A stretch of 7,378 bases of DNA from Comamonas sp. (GTDB lineage: Bacteria > Pseudomonadota > Gammaproteobacteria > Burkholderiales > Burkholderiaceae_C). Position 1 is the stretch's first letter; each line of letters begins with the position of its first letter. A program made the position numbers and the translations under genes. Below, piece by piece: positions 1 to 5,092 of this stretch. The stretch covers positions 1 through 7,378 of the forward strand of contig JAHAYB010000376.1 in the NCBI GenBank assembly GCA_018384835.1, given 5' to 3'. Under the pieces are notes generated by a model, which ran no database searches, was not told the DNA's origin, and saw only the letters and a list, made by a program, of their open reading frames with translations.

Positions 1-1510
1 CGTGCGCATGTACATGCGCGAAATGGGCACGGTAGAGCTGCTGACCCGCGAAGGCGAAATTGAAATTGCCAAGCGCATCGAAGGCGGCTTGATGGACATG
101 ATGGAGGCCATCTCCAGCTCCCCCGCCACGATTGCCGAGGTGCTGTCCATGGCTGAGGAAATTCGAGAAGGCAAGGTGCTCATTTCTGCCGTTGTCGATG
201 GCTTTACCGACGTGGATGAAAACGATGACTACGTCGCCGAAGAAGACCAAGACGAATACGACGATGACGACGACGGCGGTACCAAAGCCATGACACGCCT
301 GCTCGAAGCCATGAAAACCGAGGCTTTAGTGCGCTTTGACCGTATGCAGCAACAATTTGACAAACTGCACAAAGCTTATGGCAAAGACGGCTGGGGTACG
401 CCCGCCTACATCAAAGTGCAGCAATCCATTACGCAAGAGCTAATGGGCATTCGCTTTACCGCCAAAACCATTGAAAAGCTATGCGACCTTGCCCGCGCCC
501 AAGTCGATGATGTGCGCCAAAAAGAGCGCGAATTGCGCCGCATCATTGTCGAGCGCTGCGGCATGTCCCAAGAGCAGTTTATTAACGACTTCCCCGCGAA
601 CTTGCTCAACTTGCAATGGGTTGAGAAACATGCCGCTGCCGGTAAGCCCTACAGCGCTATCTTGGGGCGCAACATCCCCGATGTGCAAGAGCTGCAACAG
701 GCGCTGCTGGACATCCAAACCAAGGTCGTTGTGCCGCTGGAAGAGCTCAAGCGCATTAACAAGCGCATGAACGATGGCGAACGCGCTAGCCGCAATGCCA
801 AAAAAGAAATGATTGAGGCCAACCTGCGCCTGGTCATCTCTATCGCCAAAAAATACACCAATCGCGGCCTGCAATTTTTGGATTTGATTCAAGAGGGCAA
901 TATCGGCCTGATGAAAGCCGTCGATAAATTTGAATACCGCCGGGGCTATAAATTTTCCACCTACGCCACTTGGTGGATTCGCCAAGCCATTACCCGCTCA
1001 ATTGCCGACCAAGCGCGAACCATTCGCATCCCGGTTCACATGATTGAGACCATCAACAAAATGAACCGCATCTCGCGCCAGCACTTGCAAGAATTTGGCT
1101 TTGAGCCTGATGCCTCCATCCTGGCCGAAAAGATGGAAATGGCTGAAGACAAAATCCGCAAAATCATGAAAATCGCCAAGGAACCCATTTCCATGGAAAC
1201 CCCCATTGGCGATGATGACGATAGCCACCTGGGCGACTTCATCGAAGATACCAACAACACCGCCCCGATTGATGCGGCCATGCAAGCCGGTCTGCGCGAT
1301 GTGGTCAAAGATATTTTGGATGGCCTCACCCCCCGCGAGGCCAAGGTGCTGCGTATGCGCTTTGGCATTGAAATGTCCACCGACCACACCCTGGAAGAAG
1401 TGGGCAAGCAGTTTGACGTAACACGCGAGCGCATTCGCCAAATTGAGGCCAAGGCGCTGCGCAAGCTCAAGCACCCCAGCCGCTCGGACAAGCTGCGCAG
1501 CTTTATCTAA
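1..1510 (+). CDS. rpoD: RNA polymerase primary sigma factor RpoD (sigma-70), 5' end missing
   Basis: Primary sigma factor that directs RNA polymerase to housekeeping promoters. The frame is open from the left edge, so the first visible codon (GTG at 2) is an internal valine and no start lies in the window; region 1.1 is missing. In the 502 visible residues, region 1.2 comes first (residues 1-28, [19 protein letters not shown]). A non-conserved region follows with a very acidic Asp/Glu run at about 70-92. Core regions 2.1-2.4 span about 272-350, with the near-invariant segments [20 protein letters not shown] and [20 protein letters not shown]. Region 3 follows, then region 4 with the -35-binding helix-turn-helix at about 464-490 ([20 protein letters not shown]). 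It ends in the usual [12 protein letters not shown] tail and TAA. Conservation with known RpoD is very strong in regions 1.2, 2 and 4. No terminator is seen after it, and ybeY begins 34 bp downstream. Confidence 0.97.
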   Translation, partial: VRMYMREMGTVELLTREGEIEIAKRIEGGLMDMMEAISSSPATIAEVLSMAEEIREGKVLISAVVDGFTDVDENDDYVAEEDQDEYDDDDDGGTKAMTRLLEAMKTEALVRFDRMQQQFDKLHKAYGKDGWGTPAYIKVQQSITQELMGIRFTAKTIEKLCDLARAQVDDVRQKERELRRIIVERCGMSQEQFINDFPANLLNLQWVEKHAAAGKPYSAILGRNIPDVQELQQALLDIQTKVVVPLEELKRINKRMNDGERASRNAKKEMIEANLRLVISIAKKYTNRGLQFLDLIQEGNIGLMKAVDKFEYRRGYKFSTYATWWIRQAITRSIADQARTIRIPVHMIETINKMNRISRQHLQEFGFEPDASILAEKMEMAEDKIRKIMKIAKEPISMETPIGDDDDSHLGDFIEDTNNTAPIDAAMQAGLRDVVKDILDGLTPREAKVLRMRFGIEMSTDHTLEEVGKQFDVTRERIRQIEAKALRKLKHPSRSDKLRSFI

Positions 1511-1544
1511 AACACAGCGCACTGAAAGTACCCCAAGCACTGCC

Positions 1545-2015
1545 ATGGCACTACAGCAACTGACCCTTTCCCTCCAGTTTGGCCGCGACTTGCAAGAGCA
1601 GGCGGCGCTACACCGCCAGGTGCTCCAGCGCCACCGTGTGCGCCGCTGGATACGCCACGCCCTAAGCGACGATGCCGAAATCACCGTGCGCATCGTCAGC
1701 GCTGAGGAGGGGCGGCAGCTCAACCAGCAATACCGCCACAAAGACTACGCCACCAATGTGCTGACCTTTGACTACCAGCAACAGCCCGTGGTGCTGGCTG
1801 ATTTGGTGCTCTGCGCCGCCGTGGTAGAGCGCGAGGCACAAGAGCAGGGCAAAAGCCTAGAGGCGCATTACGCCCACTTGCTGGTGCATGGCACGCTGCA
1901 CGCCCAAGGCTGGGACCACGAAACCAGCTTGGAGGATGCCCAAGAGATGGAGGCTTACGAAACCGCCATCTTGCGGGAAATGGGGTATGACGACCCTTAC
2001 GCGCTGGATAGTTAA
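1545..2015 (+). CDS. ybeY: Endoribonuclease YbeY, rRNA maturation factor
   Basis: A 156-residue single-strand-specific metallo-endoribonuclease of the UPF0054 family, which acts in 16S rRNA 3'-end maturation and ribosome quality control in the cytoplasm. The family's metal-binding signature H-x3-H-x5-H is intact: H115, H119 and H125 within [11 protein letters not shown]. The upstream conserved block ([15 protein letters not shown], about 63-77) corresponds to the usual R-x-x-D-x-x-T-[DN]-V-L-[ST]-F segment. Length is typical. The ATG at 1545 was chosen because the frame upstream of it overlaps the end of rpoD and does not look like YbeY. No clear Shine-Dalgarno sequence precedes it, so translation may be weak or depend on rpoD readthrough. 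ybeY is often found beside phoH and the corC/lnt genes, so its place directly after rpoD is less familiar. The stop codon falls in a 9-bp tandem duplication, 5 bp from the stop of the convergent gene. Confidence 0.93.
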   Translation: MALQQLTLSLQFGRDLQEQAALHRQVLQRHRVRRWIRHALSDDAEITVRIVSAEEGRQLNQQYRHKDYATNVLTFDYQQQPVVLADLVLCAAVVEREAQEQGKSLEAHYAHLLVHGTLHAQGWDHETSLEDAQEMEAYETAILREMGYDDPYALDS

Positions 2016-2024
2016 GATAGTTAA
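2007..2024. repeat. 9-bp tandem duplication (GATAGTTAA x2) over two convergent stop codons
   Basis: GATAGTTAA occurs twice without interruption (2007-2015 and 2016-2024). Each copy ends in the palindrome TTAA, which reads as a TAA stop on either strand. The first copy supplies the ybeY stop (2013-2015, plus) and the second supplies the stop of the ArsR-type gene (2021-2023, minus). The two genes therefore end 5 bp apart with no room for a hairpin terminator. Confidence 0.9.
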
Positions 2025-2512
2025 GCACCTGCTGCTGACTGCTGCACTGTGGCCGCAGTGGCAGTGGCAGTGGCAGTGGCAGTGGCAGCCGCTTGCAGCT
2101 CCTCGGGGCAGTAGAGCACTTGCAACTGCTCCATGAGCCGCACAATGCGCGGGTCACTGAGCTGGTACCAAATAAACTTACCCTCGCGGCGTGTGGTGAC
2201 CACCGCCTCACGCCGCAAAATCGCTAGCTGCTGCGACAAACTGGGCTGGTGGATATGGGTGAGCTGTTCAAGGTCGGTAACCGTGCGCTCTTGCAGTGCT
2301 AACTGGCACAGCAACAGCAGGCGGTCGGTATTGCCAAGCAGCTTGAGCACATTCACCACCTCGCCAGCATGGGTGCGCATGACCGCCAAATCAATACTAG
2401 GCGCAGCCGCTAACGGTAAGCCCGAGGGGGCAGCAGAGGCCGGCTGAGGTAAAGGAAAAGAAGAAGTCACCGTCGTCGTAGCCGTAATAGCCGTAGTAGC
2501 CGTAGTAGTCAT
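2021..2512 (-). CDS. ArsR-family transcriptional repressor, SqrR/BigR-like persulfide-sensor type
   Basis: A winged-helix repressor of 163 residues. The ArsR/SmtB core spans about 45-137, with the recognition region HQPSLSQQLAILRREAVVTT at 88-107 and the wing REGKFIWYQL at 109-118. C69 (LLLLCQLA) and C135 (VLYCPEE) are 66 residues apart. From family knowledge, SqrR and BigR have their reactive cysteines at 41/107 and 42/108, the same spacing, and cross-link them through persulfide sulfur. No CxC-type metal site of ArsR or CadC is seen. Function as a sulfide or persulfide sensor is inferred. The start at 2512 is backed by GTGAGGG upstream. An internal ATG at 2380 (M45) sits exactly at the core and would give a roughly 119-residue protein close to the usual size. 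Residues 1-44 are Thr/Ala/Pro-rich and residues 141-163 are an Ala-Thr repeat tail; both ends are encoded by short tandem repeats and look like recent extensions. It is divergent from the AhpD-like gene and probably represses that gene and itself. Confidence 0.85.
   Translation of the reverse strand: MTTTATTAITATTTVTSSFPLPQPASAAPSGLPLAAAPSIDLAVMRTHAGEVVNVLKLLGNTDRLLLLCQLALQERTVTDLEQLTHIHQPSLSQQLAILRREAVVTTRREGKFIWYQLSDPRIVRLMEQLQVLYCPEELQAAATATATATATAATVQQSAAGA
2055..2088. repeat. Hexanucleotide microsatellite (GCAGTG)5.7 inside the repressor gene
   Basis: Five perfect GCAGTG copies (2055-2084) are followed by four bases of a sixth (GCAG, 2085-2088). On the coding (minus) strand the repeat reads GCCACT and encodes alternating Ala-Thr in the C-terminal tail of the ArsR-type protein, after C135 and outside the DNA-binding core. 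Copy-number change would alter tail length by two residues per unit without a frameshift. Confidence 0.95.
2472..2507. repeat. Imperfect 9-bp tandem repeat (GCCGTAGTA) at the 5' end of the repressor gene
   Basis: Four adjacent nonamers are seen: GTCGTCGTA (2472-2480, diverged), GCCGTAATA (2481-2489), then GCCGTAGTA twice (2490-2498 and 2499-2507). On the minus strand they encode a Thr/Ala/Ile-rich stretch just after the start codon at 2512. The unit is a multiple of three, so copy changes would keep the frame. Confidence 0.85.
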
Positions 2513-2526
2513 AAAAAAACCCTCAC
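2513..2526 (-). promoter_or_regulatory. Ribosome binding site and T7 spacer of the ArsR-type gene
   Basis: Read on the minus strand, GTGAGGG is followed by seven T residues (A7 at 2513-2519 on plus) and the ATG at 2512. The purine-rich block is an acceptable but imperfect Shine-Dalgarno sequence at about 7 nt spacing. It is the main support for the upstream start over the internal ATG at 2380. Confidence 0.6.
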
Positions 2527-2651
2527 CATAAGAACGCCACAGGCCAAGTGCGCCAAGCATCCCTAAAGCACGCTGAGGCAAACCTATGTGCAAGCAACTG
2601 CGGCATACAGACCCAATCACCGTTCAGGCGCACCACCTGCTTGGCACTGCT

Positions 2652-2681
2652 TATACTGTACAAAGTTTGTAACTGTTGTAC
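2652..2681. promoter_or_regulatory. Candidate operator (nested inverted repeats) and -10 element in the divergent intergenic region
   Basis: The 207-bp region 2513-2719 separates the divergent repressor and AhpD-like genes and holds no gene. Within it, GTACAA (2658-2663) and TTGTAC (2676-2681) form a perfect 6-bp inverted repeat with a 12-bp spacer. A second palindrome, ACAAAGTTTGT (2660-2670, arms ACAAA/TTTGT), overlaps its left arm. TATACT at 2652-2657 resembles a sigma-70 -10 box for the AhpD-like gene and would place the transcription start inside the palindromes, about 55 nt before the ATG. No well-spaced -35 was found. Assignment as the ArsR-type operator is inference from position and symmetry; I cannot match it to a published BigR or SqrR box. 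Confidence 0.45.
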
Positions 2682-2707
2682 CTTTGCAATCCCCCCACTC
2701 TCTTTAT

Positions 2708-2719
2708 GGAGTTTTTTTC
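2708..2719 (+). promoter_or_regulatory. Ribosome binding site and T7 spacer of the AhpD-like gene
   Basis: GGAG at 2708-2711 is followed by seven T residues (2712-2718), a C and the ATG at 2720, giving an 8-nt spacing. This decides the start at 2720 over upstream in-frame codons. The layout (purine block, T7, ATG) mirrors that of the divergent repressor gene. Confidence 0.75.
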
Positions 2720-3073
2720 ATGAGTACTTTTGACCATGCTGGCTTGACCGGCAATATCAACAACGCCTTGAAGACTTTTCGCCAATCGCAAAGCGATGTG
2801 ATGAAGGGTTTTGCCCAGATGGTGCAAGCCTCGATGGCCGATGGCGCAATTGATGCCAAAACCAAAGAGCTGATTGCCCTGGCCATTGGTGTCACGCAAA
2901 AATGCTCGGGCTGCATTGGCTTTCACGTGCAGGCTTTGCACAAACTGGGCGCAACCCGCGCCGAGCTCGATGAAATGCTAGGCATTTGCGTCTATATGGG
3001 CGGCGGCCCGGCTTTGATGTATTGCGCCGAAGCCATTGATTGCTGGGAAAAAATCGAGGCCAAGAAAGCCTAA
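2720..3073 (+). CDS. AhpD-like carboxymuconolactone decarboxylase-family protein with CXXC
   Basis: A 117-residue, mainly helical cytoplasmic protein of the AhpD/CMD superfamily. The AhpD-type catalytic signature is complete: E50 (KELIALAIG), then C62-S-G-C65 and H69 (CSGCIGFHV). The E-to-first-Cys distance of 12 and the C-x2-C-x3-H pattern match the AhpD active site. In AhpD the cysteine pair carries peroxidase or disulfide-reductase activity, with Glu and His as proton relay. Small single-domain members like this one are usually oligomers of unknown substrate, so thiol redox chemistry is likely but peroxide, organosulfur or persulfide specificity cannot be told. Extra cysteines occur at 90, 102 and 108. 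It is transcribed away from the ArsR-type gene and followed by its own terminator. It is not a muconolactone decarboxylase of the beta-ketoadipate pathway by context, since no such genes are near. Confidence 0.87.
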   Translation: MSTFDHAGLTGNINNALKTFRQSQSDVMKGFAQMVQASMADGAIDAKTKELIALAIGVTQKCSGCIGFHVQALHKLGATRAELDEMLGICVYMGGGPALMYCAEAIDCWEKIEAKKA

Positions 3074-3104
3074 GCCTTACAGCCCCAGCGTTTCAAGCGA
3101 ACGC

Positions 3105-3146
3105 ACAGGCCGCTTGCCTTGAAGGTAAGCGGCCTGTCTTGCTTTT
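3105..3146 (+). terminator. Rho-independent terminator after the AhpD-like gene
   Basis: ACAGGCCGCTT (3105-3115) pairs perfectly with AAGCGGCCTGT (3127-3137). The stem continues inward through a G-T wobble and CC/GG to a loop of about five bases, giving roughly 14 pairs. The T-rich tail CTTGCTTTT (3138-3146) follows. The tail is interrupted, so some readthrough into the permease gene is possible. It begins 31 bp after the AhpD-like stop codon. Confidence 0.8.
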
Positions 3147-3160
3147 AAGATAGCCCCTTT

Positions 3161-3186
3161 CCCCCACAACAGGGGGCAGCAAGGAG
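3161..3186 (+). promoter_or_regulatory. Small GC hairpin and ribosome binding site ahead of the TSUP gene
   Basis: CCCCC (3161-3165) and GGGGG (3172-3176) can form a 5-bp stem around a 6-nt loop; GCCCC/GGGGC (3153-3157 and 3173-3177) is a competing pairing. Four bases later comes the strong Shine-Dalgarno AAGGAG (3181-3186), 6 nt before the ATG at 3193. The RBS is secure; a regulatory role for the hairpin is a guess. Confidence 0.55.
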
Positions 3187-3192
3187 ACAAAT

Positions 3193-3960
3193 ATGGAATG
3201 GTTGGGCCCGCCCACCCACATTGTGCTGTTACTGGCAGCGGCATTTGTGGCTGGGGCATTGAATGCGGTGGCAGGCGGCGGCAGCTTTTTGACGCTGCCC
3301 GCCCTGGTTTTTACCGGCGTGCCGCCGGTCACGGCCAATGCCACGGGCACGGTGGCGCTGCTGCCCGGCTATGCCGCCAGCGCCTGGGGCTTTAAGGACG
3401 ACATGGCCGCGCCACCGGGCTTGAGCATGGGGCAAAGCATTGGCCTAGCGCTGATTGGCGGCGCAGGCGGTGCGGCGCTGCTGCTGGTTACGTCTAACGA
3501 GATGTTCAACAAAATCGTGCCCTGGCTGCTGCTGGCGGCCACGGCCTTGTTTGCCTTTGGCCCACAACTACGCGCCTGGGTGGCGGGGCAGCAGCATAGT
3601 GCGCCTTCCACCACCAAGGCGGCGATTGGTATGTTTGCTGTGGCTTTTTATGGCGGCTACTTCAACGGCGGGCTGGGCATTTTGTGCCTGGCGCTGTTTG
3701 GCCTGCTGGGGCAGACCAATCTGAATGCCATGAACGGTATGAAGAACCTGGTCTCTGCCCTACTCACCGCCATTGCCGTGGGGGTGTATGCCGCAGGCGG
3801 CATCGTGCAATGGCCACAAGCGCTGTTGATGATGGTGGCCGCCACCGCAGGCGGCTATGGCGGCGCACGCCTGGCGCGTAAGCTGCCTGCGCCGGTGTTG
3901 CGCTGGGGCATTGTGGCCACAGGGCTGGTGATGGCGCTGCTGTTCTTTCTTAAAACCTAA
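3193..3960 (+). CDS. TSUP (TauE/SafE, formerly DUF81) family membrane permease
   Basis: A 255-residue polytopic inner-membrane protein with about seven or eight hydrophobic segments, typical in size for the sulfite exporter TauE/SafE family. The two internal repeats of the family are recognisable. The first holds NAVAGGGSFLTLPALVFTG (24-42) with PPVTANATGTVALLPGYAAS after it. The second holds YGGYFNGGLGILCLALFGLL (153-172) followed by NLNAMNGMKNLVSALL. Characterised members move sulfite, sulfoacetate, thiosulfate or other sulfur compounds, but most are uncharacterised, so the substrate here is inferred only from the nearby persulfide-sensor-like regulator. The start at 3193 has a textbook AAGGAG. 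A strong terminator separates it from the AhpD-like gene, so it either has its own promoter, which I could not identify, or depends on readthrough. It converges on the AraC-type gene 34 bp downstream. Confidence 0.9.
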   Translation: MEWLGPPTHIVLLLAAAFVAGALNAVAGGGSFLTLPALVFTGVPPVTANATGTVALLPGYAASAWGFKDDMAAPPGLSMGQSIGLALIGGAGGAALLLVTSNEMFNKIVPWLLLAATALFAFGPQLRAWVAGQQHSAPSTTKAAIGMFAVAFYGGYFNGGLGILCLALFGLLGQTNLNAMNGMKNLVSALLTAIAVGVYAAGGIVQWPQALLMMVAATAGGYGGARLARKLPAPVLRWGIVATGLVMALLFFLKT

Positions 3961-3994
3961 TTGAGCGCAATTAAGCAGTTAAGCAGTTGAGCGC
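3961..3994. repeat. Repeat-structured 34-bp spacer between convergent genes
   Basis: The whole spacer is built of 8-bp repeats. TTGAGCGC (3961-3968) is followed by AA, then TTAAGCAG twice in tandem (3971-3978 and 3979-3986), then TTGAGCGC again (3987-3994). It lies directly between the TSUP stop and the AraC-type stop. No convincing terminator hairpin with a T tract is present. Confidence 0.85.
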
Positions 3995-5026
3995 TTACTT
4001 CTGGCGGGACTGTTCTCGGTAGCTGTGCGGGGGCTGACCGAGCCACTGCGCAAAGGCGCGGCTAAAACTCTTCTCGCTGGCAAAGCCGCAAGCCTGAGCC
4101 ACCCGTTTGAGAGGGAGCTGGGTGCGCTCTAGCAAGGCACACGCCCGCTGGCGGCGCACTTCATCCTTGAGCGTCTGCAACGGTTTACCCGCCTGCTGCA
4201 ATTGCCGGTGCAAGCTGCGCGGAGCCAGGTGCAACAGCTCTGCCAAGCTGTTGGCGGTGTGCTGGCATTGCGGGTGGGCGGTTAGGGCTTGGCGCACCCG
4301 CTGCACAATGTCTTGGCTAGAGCGATAGGGGCGCACCTGAATGGGTAAGGCTCGCTCCAGCATGGCGCTTAATGCCCGCTCATCGCGCACCAAGGGCTGC
4401 TCCAGGGCGCTGGCGGGCAGTAGCAAGCTGGCAAGCCGCGCTTCAAAATAAATCGGCGCTTCAAACAGCAGGCCATAAATACGCGCATGTGCAGGCGCTG
4501 CAAACGGAAAGCTGGCGCGTAGCAAGGGCAAGGGCGCATCCACCAACCAACTGGCAAAGCCGTGCAGATTGCGCAGCACTGAGAGCAGGCAAAACTCCTG
4601 CATCGCGCCCAGCTCGCGCAGGCAATGCAGCTCTAGGCGGCTGTGCTGGCCTTGGGTGTGCAGTTGCAGCACCACGTCTTCGGTCAGTAAATTGTGGTGG
4701 CGACACCAACGCGCCAAGGCCAGCCCCAAGTTGGCGCTGCTGATGCTGGCACGCGCCAACATGCCATAGCTGCCCCAAGGCAGGCGGCGGCTGAACCAGC
4801 CTAGCGCCTCATCATCGAGTTCCTGCATGGCGTGTTGGCACAGCATCTCCATTTGCAAGGCGGTGATGCGGGCGTTGTCATGCTGCACCGCAGCCGGTGC
4901 AATCTGCGCGGCGGCTAAGGCGGCATGGGCACTCATCCCTCGGCGCTGATAGGCCAGCACCACCGCTTGCACAAAAGCCATGGGGGTTAGCGCCGGATGC
5001 GGAGCCGTTAATACCTGTGCCATCAC
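3995..5026 (-). CDS. AraC-family transcriptional regulator (OruR/ArgR-like architecture)
   Basis: A 343-residue regulator. The C-terminal AraC/XylS DNA-binding domain (about 257-338) holds two helix-turn-helix motifs: the first around SLAELLHLAPRSLHRQLQ, the second in the family signature LKRVAQACGFASEKSFSRAF, ending QWLGQPPHSYR. The N-terminal part (about 15-215) resembles the arabinose-binding-like domain (PF12625) of OruR-type AraC regulators, with the WGSYGMLARASISSANLGLA stretch at 84-103. Such proteins usually activate nearby or distant catabolic or virulence genes on binding a small ligand; the ligand cannot be told here. Two starts are nearly equal: GTG at 5026, 8 nt from the AAGGAGGG box, and the adjacent ATG at 5023, 11 nt away. 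It shares its strand with the upstream sugar-phosphate transferase gene across a 66-bp gap, and no clear promoter was seen in that gap. It is Ala/Gln/Leu-rich but otherwise unremarkable. Confidence 0.9.
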   Translation of the reverse strand: MMAQVLTAPHPALTPMAFVQAVVLAYQRRGMSAHAALAAAQIAPAAVQHDNARITALQMEMLCQHAMQELDDEALGWFSRRLPWGSYGMLARASISSANLGLALARWCRHHNLLTEDVVLQLHTQGQHSRLELHCLRELGAMQEFCLLSVLRNLHGFASWLVDAPLPLLRASFPFAAPAHARIYGLLFEAPIYFEARLASLLLPASALEQPLVRDERALSAMLERALPIQVRPYRSSQDIVQRVRQALTAHPQCQHTANSLAELLHLAPRSLHRQLQQAGKPLQTLKDEVRRQRACALLERTQLPLKRVAQACGFASEKSFSRAFAQWLGQPPHSYREQSRQK

Positions 5027-5033
5027 TAACTAG

Positions 5034-5041
5034 CCCTCCTT
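5034..5041 (-). promoter_or_regulatory. Ribosome binding site of the AraC-family gene
   Basis: The minus strand reads AAGGAGGG at 5041 to 5034, a near-perfect Shine-Dalgarno sequence. It fits GTG at 5026 best by spacing, though the following ATG at 5023 is also within range. Confidence 0.8.
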
Positions 5042-5092
5042 GTGCGGCAATAAAGAATAAGTAATAGGGCTTGCGCTTGGTTCGGCTTGGGC

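Noticed and set aside
479..985. 168-codon open frame on the minus strand inside rpoD
   Set aside because: It lies antisense to highly conserved sigma-factor sequence, has no RBS that stands out and resembles no family; it is a shadow of rpoD codon bias.
998..1741. 247-codon minus-strand open frame over the end of rpoD and the start of ybeY
   Set aside because: It crosses two clearly real genes in antisense and shows no recognisable domain or start signal.
2007..2520. Short repeats around the repressor as a CRISPR array or phase-variable frameshift switch
   Set aside because: Units are 6 or 9 bp without spacers, so not CRISPR; both coding repeats are multiples of three, so they cannot switch the frame on and off.
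2528..2556. Promoter-like pair for the repressor gene on the minus strand (TTGGCG, 17 bp, TCTTAT)
   Set aside because: Each box matches consensus at only 4 of 6, and the start of transcription would fall on or past the ribosome binding site at 2520-2526.
2641..2657. TTGGCA (2641-2646) as a -35 box for TATACT (2652-2657)
   Set aside because: The spacing is only 5 bp, far from the 16-18 bp needed for sigma-70.
2720..3073. 4-carboxymuconolactone decarboxylase of aromatic degradation
   Set aside because: The protein has the AhpD-type E/CXXC/H site and no beta-ketoadipate pathway genes are nearby.
4372..4778. Open frames overlapping the AraC-family gene in other frames (123 codons plus, 105 codons minus)
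   Set aside because: They are rich in Ala, Arg and Pro as expected of out-of-frame high-GC DNA and lack family resemblance; the AraC frame has full domain structure.
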